Source of the DNA: Bacillota bacterium | GTDB lineage: Bacteria > Bacillota > Bacilli > Paenibacillales > Paenibacillaceae | Assembly: GCA_023433615.1 (NCBI GenBank) | Contig: JAEZCJ010000173.1 | Coordinates: 1-6,380, forward strand | Length of the DNA: 6,380 bases | Direction of reading: 5' to 3' | In this document: one piece after another, positions 5,594 to 6,380 of the stretch | How the letters are laid out: each line of letters starts with the position of its first letter | Position numbering within the stretch: the stretch's first letter is position 1 | The notes under the pieces: generated by a model | Told to the model about the DNA's origin: nothing | Seen by the model: the letters and a program-made list of their open reading frames with translations, nothing else | Database searches by the model: none | Made by a program: the position numbers and the translations under genes

Positions 5594-5737
5594 CTATCCT
5601 TTCAATGCTTGCAGCCATTCTTCATAGCAATGCCTGCACAGCAGTTCTATCCGCTGTTCAATTCCACTCGAGTCGTATACAGTGAACGAATGCACGGCCT
5701 CGCTTGGCTTGTCACAGTGATAACAGACGTAAGACAT
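5594..5737 (-). CDS. Small zinc-ribbon-like CxxC...CxxC protein (47 aa)
   Basis: A 47-codon frame runs from ATG (5737-5735) to TAG (5596-5594). GGGGTGA (5753-5747) lies 9 nt upstream. Residues C5-Y-H-C8 and C34-R-H-C37 are two CxxC knuckles 25 residues apart, the layout of a small treble-clef or zinc-ribbon fold binding one zinc ion through four cysteines. The middle (15-33) is a likely beta-hairpin with VHSFTVYD and IEQRIELL, and the end YEEWLQALKG is a short helix. Well-separated knuckles in so short a frame are strong evidence of a real gene. It lies 43 nt after the gamma-type SASP gene in the same direction, with no terminator between, and ends at the terminator at 5546-5572. The partner (nucleic acid or protein) is unknown. 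Confidence 0.8.
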   Translation of the reverse strand: MSYVCYHCDKPSEAVHSFTVYDSSGIEQRIELLCRHCYEEWLQALKG

Positions 5738-5780
5738 TGCGTATGCTCACCCCGTTCTCTCTGCCTATCGGACCTTAAGT

Positions 5781-5942
5781 TTAACCGCGGTTCTTGCCGG
5801 CGTTGTTGCGGCGGTTTGCTTGCGCGCTGCCAGCGGCGGTCTCGGATGCGAATTCCGTATCATTCGCATCGACGACCGGCATCTTGTTCAGTTCGGTCGA
5901 TTGTACGTCGGCCTTGCTTGCGCGGTTCCGATTTTTAGCCAT
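5781..5942 (-). CDS. Short gamma-type small acid-soluble spore protein (SASP), 53 aa
   Basis: ATG (5942-5940) to TAA (5783-5781) encodes 53 residues beginning MAKNRNRASKADVQSTELNK. Residues 29-35 are TEFASET, the signature of gamma-type SASPs and the recognition site of the germination protease GPR, which cuts TEF/ASE. These proteins are stored in the spore core and broken down at germination to supply amino acids; unlike alpha/beta SASPs they do not coat DNA. Usual family members are longer, with two or more copies of the repeat. This one has a single full site plus a possible worn copy (STEL, 15-18). The Asn/Gln/Arg-rich end QANRRNNAGKNRG fits the family's tail. The start is fixed by GGGAGGTG (5956-5949), 6 nt upstream. 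A sigma-G-like promoter lies just above it. Confidence 0.8.
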   Translation of the reverse strand: MAKNRNRASKADVQSTELNKMPVVDANDTEFASETAAGSAQANRRNNAGKNRG

Positions 5943-5955
5943 GGAGGACACCTCC
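5943..5955 (-). promoter_or_regulatory. Hairpin covering the SASP ribosome binding site
   Basis: On the minus strand GGAGG (5955-5951), UGU loop (5950-5948) and CCUCC (5947-5943) form a 5-bp GC-rich hairpin. It pairs the core of the Shine-Dalgarno sequence with the bases just before the AUG. It could limit initiation until a ribosome or temperature opens it. Base pairing is seen; the regulatory effect is inferred. Confidence 0.45.
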
Positions 5956-5974
5956 CTTCGTACACTCTAAGCCA

Positions 5975-6004
5975 TAGAATCTCATAGCGCAGGTGTGTTT
6001 ATGC
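5975..6004 (-). promoter_or_regulatory. Candidate sigma-G promoter of the SASP gene
   Basis: On the minus strand GCATA (6004-6000), an 18-nt spacer and GATTCTA (5981-5975) match the forespore sigma-G pattern GHATR-N18-CATNHTA at all but one defined base. Transcription would start near 5968, about 25 nt before the ATG. SASP genes are classic sigma-G genes, so pattern, spacing and gene product agree. Confidence 0.6.
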
Positions 6005-6059
6005 AGAAGGGAATGCCCCATATAATCCCATGGAGTCCCTCCCAACCATCAACAGCGGT

Positions 6060-6226
6060 AATTCGTACAACTAATTCGAGATCGAATCCATTCATGCCGC
6101 ATTAACGCAAAAAAGTACCACTAATTCCGAGCGCACCGGCTATATCAGCCGTATCCCGTGAAAATAGTAGTACGAAATGCATCTATTTCGTTGAAATTCG
6201 CTCGAAGGGCGGAGTTAGTGGTACGA
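6060..6226. repeat. Non-coding repeat block: four GTACNACTA motifs, 15-bp inverted repeat
   Basis: The 9-mer GTACNACTA occurs four times: forward at 6065-6073 and 6115-6123, reverse at 6165-6173 and 6216-6224, at about 50-bp steps. Copies two and four extend to a 15-bp inverted repeat (6115-6129 with 6210-6224, one mismatch). Inside it are a 7-bp hairpin (6172-6178/6185-6191) and a 5-bp hairpin (6137-6141/6147-6151). On the minus strand the long stem is followed by six T (6114-6109), as in a terminator. There is no believable protein frame. It resembles intergenic dispersed repeats of Paenibacillus genomes, which I recall only loosely. It may be a MITE-like repeat, a structured RNA or a second terminator for the rRNA operon. 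Confidence 0.6.
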
Positions 6227-6258
6227 TTCTACACGAGTACGCTCAGTGAGCATACAAA

Positions 6259-6289
6259 GAACCCGTTAAGCGCGAGGCTTAACGGGTTC
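6259..6289 (-). terminator. Intrinsic terminator of the rRNA operon (after 5S)
   Basis: The arms 6259-6271 and 6277-6289 form a perfect 13-bp stem with a 5-nt loop, starting 5 nt after the 5S 3' end. On the minus strand it is followed by TTTGTATG, a short T-tract. Its position directly after 5S marks the end of the upstream rRNA operon. Confidence 0.85.
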
Positions 6290-6293
6290 ATGT

Positions 6294-6380
6294 GCTTGGC
6301 AACGTCCTACTCTCCCAGGACCCTGCGGTCCAAGTACCATCGGCGCTGGAGGGCTTAACGGTCGTGTTCGAGATGGGAAC
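6294..6380 (-). rRNA. 5S ribosomal RNA, 3' part (partial)
   Basis: The reverse complement reads GTTCCCATCTCGAACACGAC, then the conserved CGTTAAGCCCTCCAGCGCC, GATGGTACTTGG and the end GGGAGAGTAGGACGTTGCC. This is the last three quarters of a 5S rRNA of Paenibacillus type; the 3' end is near 6294. The gene continues past the right edge. Its operon lies outside the window and points toward the one whose 16S starts at 66. Confidence 0.95.

Noticed and set aside
6009..6026. Plus-strand TATAAT as a sigma-A promoter
   Set aside because: The -35 at the right spacing is TTTATG, a poor match, and no plus-strand gene follows before the 5S gene.
6060..6226. CRISPR array (repeats at about 50-bp steps)
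   Set aside because: The repeat is only 9 bp, copies lie in both orientations and no cas gene is near.
6158..6358. 66-aa plus-strand frame
   Set aside because: It runs through the repeat block, the rrn terminator and into the 5S gene, so it cannot be a real protein gene.

Overview
The window looks like a piece of a Paenibacillaceae chromosome (Paenibacillus or a close relative). Four things point there: the rRNA sequences at the two edges, strong AGGAGG-type ribosome binding sites, moderately high GC, and genes of an endospore former (CotF-like coat proteins, a gamma-type small acid-soluble spore protein with a germination-protease site, a DUF2512 membrane protein). The genus is inferred from sequence appearance and not proven.

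Layout, left to right. Positions 1-66 are the 5' end of a 16S rRNA gene on the minus strand, with its leader, a boxA-like element and one or two candidate promoters at about 67-360. Positions 352-1435 hold a minus-strand spore-coat cluster read right to left: a 60-aa unknown, a 68-aa coat-like protein, a 99-aa CotF-like protein, and a 53-aa small ORF that begins 3 nt after the CotF-like stop. A doubtful 35-aa ORF follows. Next come a 65-aa hydrophilic protein (1542-1739, minus, own terminator), an APC amino-acid permease (1896-3317, plus) and a LysE-type exporter (3261-3890, minus). The last two overlap tail to tail by 57 bp. A DUF2512 protein (4000-4347, minus) with its terminator follows. 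A 336-aa acidic protein of three diverged repeats (4516-5526, plus) ends at a two-way terminator. Two short minus-strand genes lie beyond it: a 47-aa zinc-ribbon-like protein (5594-5737) and a 53-aa gamma-type SASP (5781-5942) with a good sigma-G-like promoter and a Shine-Dalgarno hairpin. Positions 6060-6255 carry a non-coding repeat block with four GTACNACTA motifs and a 15-bp inverted repeat. Positions 6259-6289 are an rRNA terminator, and 6294-6380 the 3' part of a 5S rRNA gene (minus).

The whole segment is therefore a roughly 6.2-kb island between two co-oriented rRNA operons. Two themes run through it: sporulation and spore coat (minus-strand small genes) and amino-acid traffic (an importer facing an exporter). 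The least explained parts are the repeat/structured block next to the 5S gene, the three-repeat acidic protein, and the small ORFs beside the spore genes.
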